A stretch of DNA of 64,000 bases from Hoplostethus atlanticus. Its lineage: Eukaryota > Chordata > Actinopteri > Trachichthyiformes > Trachichthyidae. The notes under the pieces were generated by a model, which made no database searches, was not told the DNA's origin, and saw nothing but the letters and a program-made list of their open reading frames with translations. Position 1 is the stretch's first letter, and each line of letters begins with the position of its first letter. This document shows, in pieces, positions 1 to 10,309 of this stretch. The DNA lies in NCBI GenBank assembly GCA_034670405.1, contig JAXDDX010000040.1, positions 958,501 through 1,022,500 on the forward strand. Reading direction: 5' to 3'. A program made the translations under genes and the position numbers.

Positions 1-223
1 TTTTCATTTTGTCTAGTTATACCATTTGTTTTTCTCCTTGTTGAGTTTAATTTATTTAATTTCTGTTATCCAATTGTCTTTGTTTGACATCTTGATTTTT
101 TCCCTTTGTTTCTTTTATATGTCTAGATAAAAAAAACAAAGCAACCCCTACCAGGTGTTATGATTTTCTCTATATTATGAATAGTCTGGACTGGACTAGA
201 ATAAATGCAATGTTAAAATGACA

Positions 224-258
224 GAATACAATACAATACAATACAATACAATACAATA
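224..258. repeat. (ATACA)n microsatellite
   Basis: About seven tandem copies of a five-base unit in the 3'-most visible transglutaminase intron. Nothing else is seen in 1-300. Confidence 0.9.
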
Positions 259-327
259 CTATTAATCCATGTGGAATTTCGCCCTTAGCAATGATATTTC
301 TTGCAGTCCAATTACAAGCAGACATAC

Positions 328-3300
328 CTGGCCTGGTGTTTGCCCTGTAACAAGCCAGATCCCTCCACAGTCAGTACCGCTCCACTCAGAGTCTTGGTAA
401 AGGTGTTGGTGAAGGATACCTGGACCGTGTACTCCTTCCTTATCTGGACGCTGTCCCCTCCTTGGACCTGCGGGACAACCAAAGAAACAACAAACCCTTA
501 CAATCAAATTTGGACTCGCCTAGGTAGAAAAGTATGGAGAACGCCCAGACCTTGCCATACACAACTGACGCCAAATTCAAACTTGTGACACCGAGAGCAC
601 AGGGTATGTGTTTCCACCCGCTAAGCCCTGTACTCGCACCTCTATGGTGATCTGCGGCGAGCTGATGTTGAACTCCTCTGTAGCCAGGACTCTCTCCTTG
701 GTCCTCGCATCCTTTATCACTACGGCCATGTTCACGATGTCCTCGCCGGTCAGGACGGACTCGTAGTCAGAGGGAGAGATGGCGTGGTGGAGAGTCAACA
801 CTGCAGGAGAGAAGACAAAGGACGAGGACGAACGGACGAACGAGAACAGACCAAGTCAAGTAAAAGTTGCACATAATCCTTAACGTTTGTTTTAACCTGC
901 TTAGAGTACCAGATGGGTGGGGTCAAGACAAAAAACAATAAAAATGATGCTGTCCAACAGTGTCTCATCCAGAATGCTACAGTTTCCTGAAGTGATTTCA
1001 ACACGTCAATCAATCAATCAGTTTTATGATGTTGTATAGTTATGGCGTTTTTTTGCACTTAACCACACTCACAAGTTCATCGGTTAACCGTGGCCATGGT
1101 GCTTATCTGACTGGGCTCGTTTCTAGCTCATTTTCGTGGGATCAAACCTGTGACCTTTCGGGTAAGGCTCACCCCTTACCTTCACCCGGCTGTATCTGCA
1201 GCTGCCTGCATGCCCTCCAGAAGGCCTCCCGCGGGCTGCTGTAGTACTGTTTGAGCTGAGCGTTGAGGTGTTCCACCAGGACCCTGTGGTGGCTCGCCCG
1301 GTTTGTGACGGTCACACACACACAGATGGCCTCGCCCACCGACGGCACCTTCTCTATCTGTAGGGACACCTCCAAACTGGGCGACGGACCTCCTGGAGAG
1401 GCAAGGGCAACAACATAGGAGACGAGAGAGAGAGAGAGAAGCAAAGTGCCAAAGATCACGACATGGCAATTGATAAAGGTCAATATAAAGATTCTTGGCA
1501 AGAAAGACATGAACGTTTGAGATTGAATATGGGATGCTTTTCCTTTTACAATGACCTAAATATATTTCGATCATAGATGTGTATTTCCCAATGTTCAAGA
1601 AAGATGTGAGGTGTATTAAAAGGTGTATTAGGCAAAGAGAGCCATAACATTGCTATTGCTGCAGATGTTGTATATTGATGTCCGAAACACAATACTGCTG
1701 ATAAACCATCCTGTCGTCCCTGAAGGGTTTTGTTTTATTGCTTTTGTGTGTACTATTCTGTAAATATTGTATGCATGCATAAACTTGCTTCTACTTGTGC
1801 ACAATTCTCATTAGAGTGGTTGGGCAGCTATACTGGCCGTGATAATAAAGATATTTTCTCATTCTGAATGTGACAGAAAGAGAGAGAAATACTGTTTTAA
1901 TGCAACAGAATGGGAAAAAATGCATGATTTTGCAAGAAAAATCTCCTTTCATCTTTTGCCATGGTTACATTGGCTTGCATTACAGTGGTTATCCTGATGA
2001 TACTGGTAATGCTCCACTTCGTCAGCTAAGCCAAGGAACTTATTCCTTTAAAATGTGTGAACAGATCAACACTGTTTTGGATAGACTGGATAAAAAAAAA
2101 GAACCATTATGTGCTTTTGTTTTGTTGTGTTTGCTATTGTGGACAGCTGCAACATTATGTTCCAGTAGTGGCAAAAACCTAAGGGAAATACAGCCAAAAC
2201 AGTCACTTGCAATATATTTGATTTTGCTAAAATGCAGCATCATTTAAAAGTATTTGAATACTTTTGATCATACCTGTATGAACAACGATGAAAGCTTACC
2301 TGTTTCCTTTCTCAGCGAGCTGGACGACATGTCAGAATGCGAGTAAGCTGCCGTTGCTGTTGTGGAAGTGATTTAGTAATGGAAAAAAGCAACAACATCA
2401 AATTAAAACGTCAATAGAGAAGCTAAATGCTCATTTTCCCCACTGAGATAACAAAGAAACTCCATTAATAACTTTTCTCTCTCTGCCTCCCCAGTTCTCC
2501 TCTGCCTGCCTCTCCTCTCTCTCTGCTCGTTAAATTGTAAAACTAATTCCATTTTAAACAAAAATTTGTGTTTCCAAGAGATAAAGAGGGTAAGGATGCT
2601 CTCTTACATAGAGACTGAGTTTTGCACATTTCCTGTTGTGGTGTGACTGTGACTGAAAAAGAAAAAAACAGAAAACTATCAGACATTTGGAGATCATCTT
2701 AGACATTTATCTGATAGCTGATATTTGACTTGTTTTGTCATCTCAGTAAGTCTCTATGGACAGAAGGCCCCCTCTTACTCCGAGGGTTCTTGTAAGCCGA
2801 CGTCAGGTTCTCCGGACTGTCTGACCCGATGCTCTTGGTGTAGATCAGCTGTCCCACCAAGTGTGTGTCCACCGTCCTCCCCACCACCAGCCCGTTGCGC
2901 ACAATCAGCCGGAGGACGTCGGCGTCCACGGAGGCGTAGACGAACGAGGTGTCGTACGGGATGCCGAGGCAACGTCTCCGGATGGCGATCACCGGGCAAG
3001 GGCCACAGCAGAATATCCCTGCAGAGAGAGAGAGAGATGTTTATTGTTAAGGACTGGTTATATATTTTATATTATATTCAATTTAGTTGTATTTAGATAA
3101 AGTTCATCTAGCATTCATACCAATAAGAGAGAAAGAGATTCCATGCATTCAGTTTTTGTCTAACTGGAACAGATTTGTGTTCATTAACGTTGTGTTGAAA
3201 AGTTGCACAAATGTGTGTTGTCCCAAAGAAGACACACAGATGTGTTATGAGTGTATTTTTTCCTACATATATCTGTTTCTGTATATATAAGGGTCCACAA

Positions 3301-6300
3301 CTGGGCTCGTTTTTAAAAGGCAACGCTGATGTCTTGGGCCCTCTATTGCCCTCTACTGGCTAACTGCAGAACAACTTGAAACTTCACCCCCCTCAATAAA
3401 AGATAATGGCACCAAGGCCTATTCTCTATGTAGAAATATAAAGCCAATATTTTTTTTACAGTCCAAATAGCTAATTTTGATTTCTTCTTATGTCGCCTTT
3501 TATGGTGATTATTTTTTTTAAATCTGCCATTAGGAAGAAACTTGCATGTACTGCATTTTCTGTGCATGTAAGTGTCTGGTGTGTCTGCAAAATCCTGTTC
3601 ATTTAACGCCCTGATACTTTTCTCTTACATGAAGAGAACGTCACGCCAAACTCCATTCAAATAATCTGGCAGTATAATGTTGCCCTTCTTATCAGCAATC
3701 ACACATACCTGGTATGTGTGGCAGTTCTCCAACTTTACTCGCCTCCAACTGATACACCAGGGTGGCACCAAGCAGTGTGAGTCCATTCTAAAAGTTGAGA
3801 TTGTTTTGAGAAGAATTGCTGCTTGGTGAATCATCTAAGATTCATACATTAAATAATGTTCGAAGAGGTGTTTCCGTTTGGCGATAAGCAAGGACATGTT
3901 CAACTGCCAGATTTTTAAATTGAGCTTGGCGTTCTTTCCATACAAGAGAGAATGGACATATATAAGGACTAGGAATTATTATGATCAATTTCCACCTTTG
4001 ACCTGGTATGATCAGGATTACACTATGGAGGGGAATCTGCAGGAATCAATGCAACTGGTGGAACAATAAATACTGCTTATCCCATAGTAGTCATACTTTT
4101 TTACATTTAAGGTACATGTCCTGTAAAAAGGACTAAGGACCTTCTTCTTCTTCTGCTTCTATTCAGCATGCACATGACCCACCATGCATCATCATTTATT
4201 TTAATAAAATGTCAACTTAGCTCGGCAAGCTGGTTAGCTTGTTTTCCCCACAAATCTCTTTTATCTCACAAGGCACATGGACTTGCTTTTCCTGTACTTG
4301 TGGATTTCACGCCGGCTCCAGTTGGTGGTTGGTTGGAATGAAAATCTGCAGATCAAATCTGCATTGCCCATACTGTAAATGCTCTGTGGTATTTACTCAA
4401 GGAGGAATCTATCGATCAGCCGCTTTGCCACATGATGAGCGTTTCTCCAAGGTTTTGAATGGGTCGTGTTCAGACCCTTGATGCAAGTAAACACAAATGA
4501 ATGAGAGCGCCATCTTGAGGGCGGTCACTGCTAAATACCCACCTGCACTCTTCTCCTGGGGAGTCGGGTCCACTACCTGCCAGCCGTCAAACCCCGGACC
4601 GAGGTCTGGCCTCTTCATCCAGCACTCCACCCACACATGGAAGTTCCTGCAAGAGGACGCACAGGCACGGAGAAATACTCAGCAATACACTCAGCAAATG
4701 TGCATGAAGGCATCAGAACACATATGCATGCACACACACAGGAATGCATTCACACGAACACGCACATACACAAAAACGTATTGAATAGTTCATCTGAGAC
4801 AATCAAAATCAATGTTACCATAAACAAGAATGTGCTTGATTGAAAGTCTAAAACAATCAATATGGTGTTACATACTATAAAACTGAAAAATAAGTTCTAT
4901 CATCTTAATAGATAGCCAAGGAAAAGAAGATGGTTTGTGAGCTAGGGATGTAACGGAGGTTAAACACCAACCAAATGCTGTCCTTTGACAGGTCGAGTTT
5001 GTCACATTTCTCTCCTCTGGTTGAGTAAATCTCTTCAATTATAATGTTCCTATTGGTGTCATGGGCTGCGTTGAAAACCGTCACTACCCTGGAAGGGATG
5101 CCCAATACTCTCATCACTAGGAAAAAAGAAAAAGAAAACGTTACCTGCTATCTTGTCTACCCCATTTCCACAGGTGCGGCACGCAGCTGCATTGGCGCCA
5201 CTGCAAACGCTCAGTAAATAGGGCCCCACATTGTCTTCTTCAAGGAGACTGTGACAGGAGACTGTGGCTGATGATGGAAACTGGTGGTTGCGGGGATCAA
5301 ACCTGTGACCTTTCAGGGTTAGGGAGCATCTCTGTACTGACAAGACCGCCCTGTCACCAAAATAAAACATCTCTGTCCTGTGTAGTTCAATGGGTCGACC
5401 AAATCACTGACACTCTCATTGTTGGGGCTCTATTTCCAATTTCATTCGCACTATGTGGCCACAGATACTAAACATGTATGGTACTGCACTTTGGGAACTC
5501 TAGTTAGTATTAAATATGACAGACATAAAGAGGAGCTGTGACCTAGCTACAGTAATGTATGTTAAGATGTACACTGAAAATATCAAAATAAAAGAACCAC
5601 AGTTGTTCTGGCTAAGTAAGTTCAGACTGAAGTCCAATGAAAAAGACAAGAGGTAAGAGGTGAGCTAGCTAGTATATGAAGCCTAGCGCGTTGCTGCTAA
5701 CTGAACAAGACAATCTAGCCATAATAACTTATCTAGGTTAGCTAGTTAGCTTAGCTCACCTGCCAAGTTCAAACTGAGCCATACCAGCCTATATCTATCT
5801 AGGTAAGCTAGTTAGCCTAGCTTGTTGACCATCCAGGATCACGAATGCCATGGTCATGAATCAATGAAAAAATAAGTGATTGACATTTATATCTTGTATT
5901 TATATTTTGAGTAGAGTTCCAGCTTCCAACCTGCATTGCTTTATCAGATGAGTGCCACACTTTGCCACACCCAATTGATTTCAGGGGATAACTGAATGCT
6001 ATCTTGTCACCCATACTCAAACTTTTTCAAAGTACCTGTGCAGAGGACGGAGGCAAAGACCCAGCACTGTCCATAGCGCACCGGGCAGCAGTTGGAGGAA
6101 ACCCACTGGTGGAGGATGTCAGCACTGCCGCTCCACTCCGTGGGCCTGACCCCCCCGCTGTAGCAGCCTGTCCCACCTCCCATCCACCAGCCCCAGGTCA
6201 TCGTTACAGTTCACCTGGAGCAGGAGGAGACAGAGCACTGACTATGCTTGCTTTCTTTCTTTCTTTCTTTCTATTGTTCTTTCTTTCTTTTTTCTTTCTT

Positions 6301-6743
6301 TTTTCTGGTTTCTTTTTGTTTCTAGCTTTGTTTTTATATTTCCTGCTTTATTGAGGTTGCTGTTGCTTAGTCTTCCACTTTGTAACTGCTTCGAAAAGTG
6401 TTATTTAATGAAAGATTCTTAATATTAGTTTTAGCATTAGTAGTATTAGTAAATAGTGTTAGTATTATTCTTTGCAGAAGAGAAAATAAAAGAGAGGAAA
6501 AAAGAAAGAGAAGATTGCAAAAATGCACTTCAGCATGTGAATGTGAGTCCTGTCCTGTGTGTGTGTTTGTGTGCGTTTATGTGTGTGTGTGTGTGTGTGT
6601 GTTCTCTCACCATAGCACAGACCACCCTGCTGAGGTAGACGGGGTCTGATCGTCGAACATAGTCTCTGTGTTTGTTTTTAAGATGCTGTGGGCTTAACTG
6701 CAGAAGCTTCAGACATGCCTCCAGGACCCCCGGCTCATACTGT

Positions 6744-6784
<41 letters not shown>

Positions 6785-8152
6785 AACATACTTTATATAT
6801 ATATGTGTCTGCGTGTATATAGATGTATATATACACAGCACAGAGATAGAAAACGAAAATATGACTTCAAATCGCGATCACTTCTAATATTGCTCTTGAT
6901 TGTACATTATCCACCCACAGTAGTTTGATCGGTGCAGCCTGACCTACCTGACCGAACGACCACGGCTGTTTGCAGATGTTCAGATGGGTGCCCATGTACA
7001 CCAACCCAAAATCACTCTTGACATACTCTTGTATTTGGACATCCAGGGGCATGTACACCGGGTCATCTGAAAGACAAGAGTAGTAACAGTAATCCAATTA
7101 GCAAATACAGGTAACTGTATTCTGTTGACACTGTAATCCAATTACAAATCAATAGAAACAAATAGGTTATTCCATGTTGGATTACTTAAAAACACGCGTG
7201 CATTTTGAGACTACAGACGTAAAGCTTCTGGAGTTCTGGCTATAGATTTGGAGTTAAAGTAATCCAGTAGTAACTAAAAGTACTCTGATTACATGATAGA
7301 GAAATCCAGTGGTTTACATAACCGGTGATCATTTTTCAGCTGCAGTCGTATTTTGTTTTCTCCGTTTACATTGTTGAGCACAACTGAGCAAAAGCTGAGC
7401 GCCAGATGGACCCACCCTTCAGCCAGGGGTTGCAGAGCAGCACGAAGCTGCCCACCGTGTAGCTCCGTTTCCTCCACGTGGTCTCTATGTGGACCAGGAG
7501 GTCGTAGAGAGCCACCGAGGACAGAACCGGGGAGCAGAGGTGGACGGTGACCGACTGAGGATGCACGTCTCCCGGGTAGATTTGGGCCGACCAATGGGTG
7601 CCTGACCTCTCTCTGGAGAAACGGACCGGGATCCTCTCTGATAGTCCCCCTGTGAGAGAAAACGCCTTGTAACCACGCATGGTATGCAAGAAAATACACT
7701 TTTTAGCTTGACATTGCTAATAACAGTCTAATAAAAAAACAAAACAACAACAAAAGAATACAATATGGGGAAAAACTGAATTCTTGTATTTTTTTTGCCA
7801 TGAAAATTGGCAAATTTAAAGATACTGAATATTGGCACAAAACATCGTCTACAAACTGCTTCAATACAAAAATATATTTATTGCTATACCCATCTTGGTG
7901 GAACCCTAATTGTGAGTAAATCTTAACAAGTGCTAATGTCTTCGACCCAAGCTTTACCGAGAAGCACCTCCAAGACCAAGTCCTCATAGCGAGGGTTCCA
8001 CCTCTGGCTGCGGAACATCAGGGTGAGTTTGAACGGTTTCCCGCGTCGCACCACCAGGTGGTGGGTGCTGAGCCCCAGTGTCTCGTGGGAAACGTGGTTT
8101 TCGTGGAGCTCAAAGTTGGCATACCTCAGTCGGCAATGGTGGTCCCCTGTGC
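328..8152 (-). CDS. transglutaminase (TGM1/3/5-like), partial, with one frameshift
   Basis: Calcium-dependent protein-glutamine gamma-glutamyltransferase, which cross-links proteins through Gln-Lys isopeptide bonds. Exons in coding order: 8152-7958, 7649-7416, 7066-6948, 6739-6611, 6214-6036, 5116-4972, 4646-4543, 3018-2779, 2347-2300, 1392-1180, 800-640, 467-328. Phases agree at every junction except inside exon 5. The N-terminal sandwich shows [11 protein letters not shown]. The core has the catalytic triad: Cys in YGQCWVF, His in NFHVWVECW, Asp in [10 protein letters not shown]. Two C-terminal barrels follow, and VEGSGLLQG resembles TGM3. The short 48-bp exon 2300-2347 is the least certain. 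The last exon(s) lie beyond position 1. The start exon upstream of 8152 was not identified; exon 2 begins in phase 1, as in TGM2. The YSGG motif argues against TGM2, and I cannot name the paralogue. Exon 5 has one extra base (see its own entry), so this copy as written encodes a truncated, inactive protein. Confidence 0.88.
1120..1175 (+). repeat. fragment of a dispersed fish repeat
   Basis: Shares the phrase GGGATCAAACCTGTGACC with 5295-5312. It abuts the donor side of transglutaminase exon 10. I recognise the motif as common in fish genomes but cannot name the family. Confidence 0.4.
2030..2275. mobile_element. possible DNA-transposon remnant
   Basis: AT-rich sequence in the transglutaminase intron between exons 8 and 9. 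It ends in AAGTATTTGAATACTTTTGA, an imperfect palindrome of the kind seen at Tc1/mariner-like ends. No transposase reading frame is visible. Confidence 0.3.
5225..5360 (+). repeat. dispersed fish repeat copy
   Basis: Contains CTTCTTCAAGGAGAC and then GGGATCAAACCTGTGACCTT, followed by a degenerate region ending near ACCGCCCTGTCACC. The same architecture (a TTGCTCAAGGaCAC-like block, then GATCGAACC) recurs at 33995-34130. It is not a tRNA gene. Confidence 0.5.
6036..6214 (-). CDS. transglutaminase exon 5 with +1 frameshift (catalytic Cys exon)
   Basis: The exon is 179 bp, but it enters in phase 0 and leaves in phase 1, which needs 178 bp or another length of 1 mod 3. Reading from the acceptor gives [15 protein letters not shown] and then runs to a stop at 6119-6121. 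One base later the family sequence resumes as [15 protein letters not shown] and continues through YGQCWVF. In TGM1 the matching stretch is GRWD-G-D-YSGG, so the surplus base is most simply near 6169, between the GAC and GGC codons. An alternative is the run of seven Cs at 6150-6156 being one too long, but that would lose the conserved tyrosine. The stop precedes the catalytic cysteine. The cause may be a sequencing error, a null allele or early pseudogenisation; all other exons look intact. Confidence 0.85.
6250..6345. repeat. (CTTT)n and impure polypyrimidine tract
   Basis: Tetranucleotide CTTT repeats grading into interrupted CTTT/T runs. It sits in the transglutaminase intron between exons 4 and 5, about 35 bases upstream of exon 5 on the gene strand, where it is purine-rich. 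Confidence 0.85.
6581..6602. repeat. (GT)11 microsatellite
   Basis: Perfect GT repeat just downstream, on the gene strand, of transglutaminase exon 4; it reads (CA)n in the transcript. A looser GT-rich stretch continues to about 6556. Confidence 0.95.
6611..6739 (-). CDS. transglutaminase exon 4, flanked by complementary repeats
   Basis: A 129-bp exon of 43 codons, phase 0 to 0, coding [14 protein letters not shown] through SRVVCAM. On the transcript, a (UG)n tract (plus strand 6747-6778) ends 7 bases before the acceptor. A (CA)n tract (plus strand 6581-6602) starts 8 bases past the exon end. The two could pair and loop the exon out. Skipping it would keep the frame. Confidence 0.85.
6747..6778. 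repeat. (CA)16 microsatellite
   Basis: Perfect CA repeat just upstream, on the gene strand, of transglutaminase exon 4; it reads (UG)n in the transcript and is complementary to the 6581-6602 tract. Confidence 0.95.
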
Positions 8153-8434
8153 CTGGAAAAACACAGATGGCCTTGATGCCATGAGATTCTTTTCTGTATT
8201 CAAACACGGGATCCAGCACATGCCCACGATCTATCAGAGAAGAGAGGAGAGGGTGAAAGGCAAAGAGCTGGAACGAAAGAAGAGGAGGAGAGAAGAGGAG
8301 TGTTTGGAGAGGTATGAACAGAGAGAGAGAGTCCGAAGATGTCAAGCCTTTCATTTAGACACCAGGTACATGCACCGACTGAACAGCAGGATTGCTTGTT
8401 GCAGAACGGATATCCAGGATAATCAACACAACTA

Positions 8435-8575
8435 GTGTGTGTGTGTGTGTGTGTGTGTGCGTGTGCGTGTGAAACTCCCAGAACAGGTTGAGTGTCTTGC
8501 TCAAGGGCATGTCTACTGCGGGGAGTTTCTCTGGAGAGAAGTCACCTAAAGATTGTGTGTGTGTGTGTGTGTGTG
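8435..8575. repeat. two (GT)n tracts around a repeat fragment
   Basis: GT repeats at 8435-8459 and 8554-8575 enclose GTGTCTTGCTCAAGGGCATG, the left block of the dispersed fish repeat also seen at 33995-34130. It lies upstream of the first recognised transglutaminase exon. Confidence 0.7.
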
Positions 8576-9700
8576 GGGGGGGAAAGGTGTGCATATCACT
8601 CGGCAGTGTGATGATGGTATGATAACAACGCTTACTGTCACCAGGCTGTTGAGTGAGATGCACATTTAAAACCATAATTCATCTTTTTTGTCCTCTTCCT
8701 CGTCTCTCTCTTCTCCGGGGAAAGGGGGAAGACACGTCATTAAACAGCATGTTACAAGATGATCACCTCGTTGGTGTGAATAGAATAGAACAGAATAGAA
8801 TAGAATATTGTAGAACCTGAGATACAAAACAGACATGTCATTTAAAGCATGGGTACACGATACAGAAGTAGTCAGTCTTGTTTATGGATTCCAGCTGTGC
8901 TGCTGACGGTGATGGTTATCCCGGGACCTCCCTGTCTCATACCTGTACTAGACCATCCTAGCATTCTTACATAGCATGTGTAGTTACGCAAGCATGCTCT
9001 TCACACTCAGAGCTCCATGTTTTGTCCTTAGTAGATTTATTAGCACCTTCAAGTGAGAAAAAAAACACTTGCTCAAAGGGAGTGGTAGAAAAAGAAAGAA
9101 AACTTTAAGCAAAAGTAGAAATATCTTGATTTAAAAGTAATCTGGTTGAAGTACTTAATTTAAAATCTCAATTTAAAAATACATGTATGTTATTGCTACG
9201 ATCTGGGATGGGTTGATGAGTCTCCAAACCTGGAAACCAGAGGACTAAGGCCTGAACAAATCATCCAAATGTTAAATGTGGAGCTGCTCAGTAGAGGATG
9301 AATTGGGAAAGATGGTGGATACTCCCATCCTCGTCTACGGAGCCAGCTCCAAGCTTCATACTTCATTTCTCTGGATAAGCAGTGTGTGAACTCACCAGCG
9401 GTGTTGTGTCTTGTATGCTGCATGTAGTCCATGGTCTGACAGCACATTCCCTGTGTCGCAAGTGGCTGAAGGAATGACAGGTAGACTCCACCTATACACG
9501 GATAGAAATCTCTCTCTCTCTCTCTCTCTCTCTCCTGGTCTGACAACTTATTTGAAACATTTTGTTCCTATCCATTACACACTGTATTTCCAAGCCAGCT
9601 AACCGTTCGACAAAATGTGGAGTACATTTATGGACTTTTAAAAAAATGACTATCATAAACTCTTCAACACAACTTGGTTGGTAATGTGAGTGTGACAAAA
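8576..9700. other. non-coding stretch, transglutaminase upstream region
   Basis: No exon could be supported. The missing transglutaminase start exon should lie here or further right on the minus strand. A (TC)n tract is at 9510-9534. Open frames here are low-complexity or unmatched. Confidence 0.5.
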
Positions 9701-9719
9701 CACCATGCAACATGTATTT

Positions 9720-9860
9720 GTTCCTCCTTTTAGTTTACATTTATTTATTTTATTATAATTATTTTATTTTATTAATTTATCTTTCTGTTTTTGTCTGTCT
9801 GTAATTGTATGTTGTATGTATGGAAAACCCCAATAAAAAGATTGTTAAAAACAAAACAAA
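9720..9860 (+). repeat. possible retroposon 3' tail
   Basis: A T-rich run, a GTCTGTCTG/TTGTATGT stretch, then CCCCAATAAAAAGATTG and an A-rich end with AAACAAAAC. This is the typical layout of a LINE-like 3' end in fish. No reverse transcriptase frame is present. Confidence 0.35.
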
Positions 9861-10309
9861 ACTGGGATTCGATCTCACTCTGAGAAAACATTTTCAAGAC
9901 TGCTGCAACTGTTTACGACTTAAAGGCTGTACTGAACTACATTTAAGAGCTTTTAAGGGCTTGAATTTAGACGACTCAATTTAAGAGCTTTTAAGGACTT
10001 GCAGGCTCCCCTTAGCAGCACATATGAGACTATTTATTTCTATGTGAGAAAATGTGTTACTTTAAAATGATGTTATTATCAATTTCAATCCCAAGATCCC
10101 AGCCCCTCACATTCCCTGTGACGCTAATCACACACACATGTAAGATTTTGGTAAATATCACAATAAGCATCATTTCATGGCTCGTGGCTCTTATTTCATT
10201 ACAGCCACCTTTAATTCACTTATCTGTTTTGTGTTTGGTGTGTAACGGCATACGTGTCATTTTGGTGTGATAAATAAAAAGAAAACAACATGTGCCAATA
10301 GTGGATCAA

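Noticed and set aside
412-430. GTATCCTT-like U12 donor on the minus strand
   Set aside because: It lies inside transglutaminase exon 12 (codons for VQVSFTN) with no matching branch site or need for a splice.
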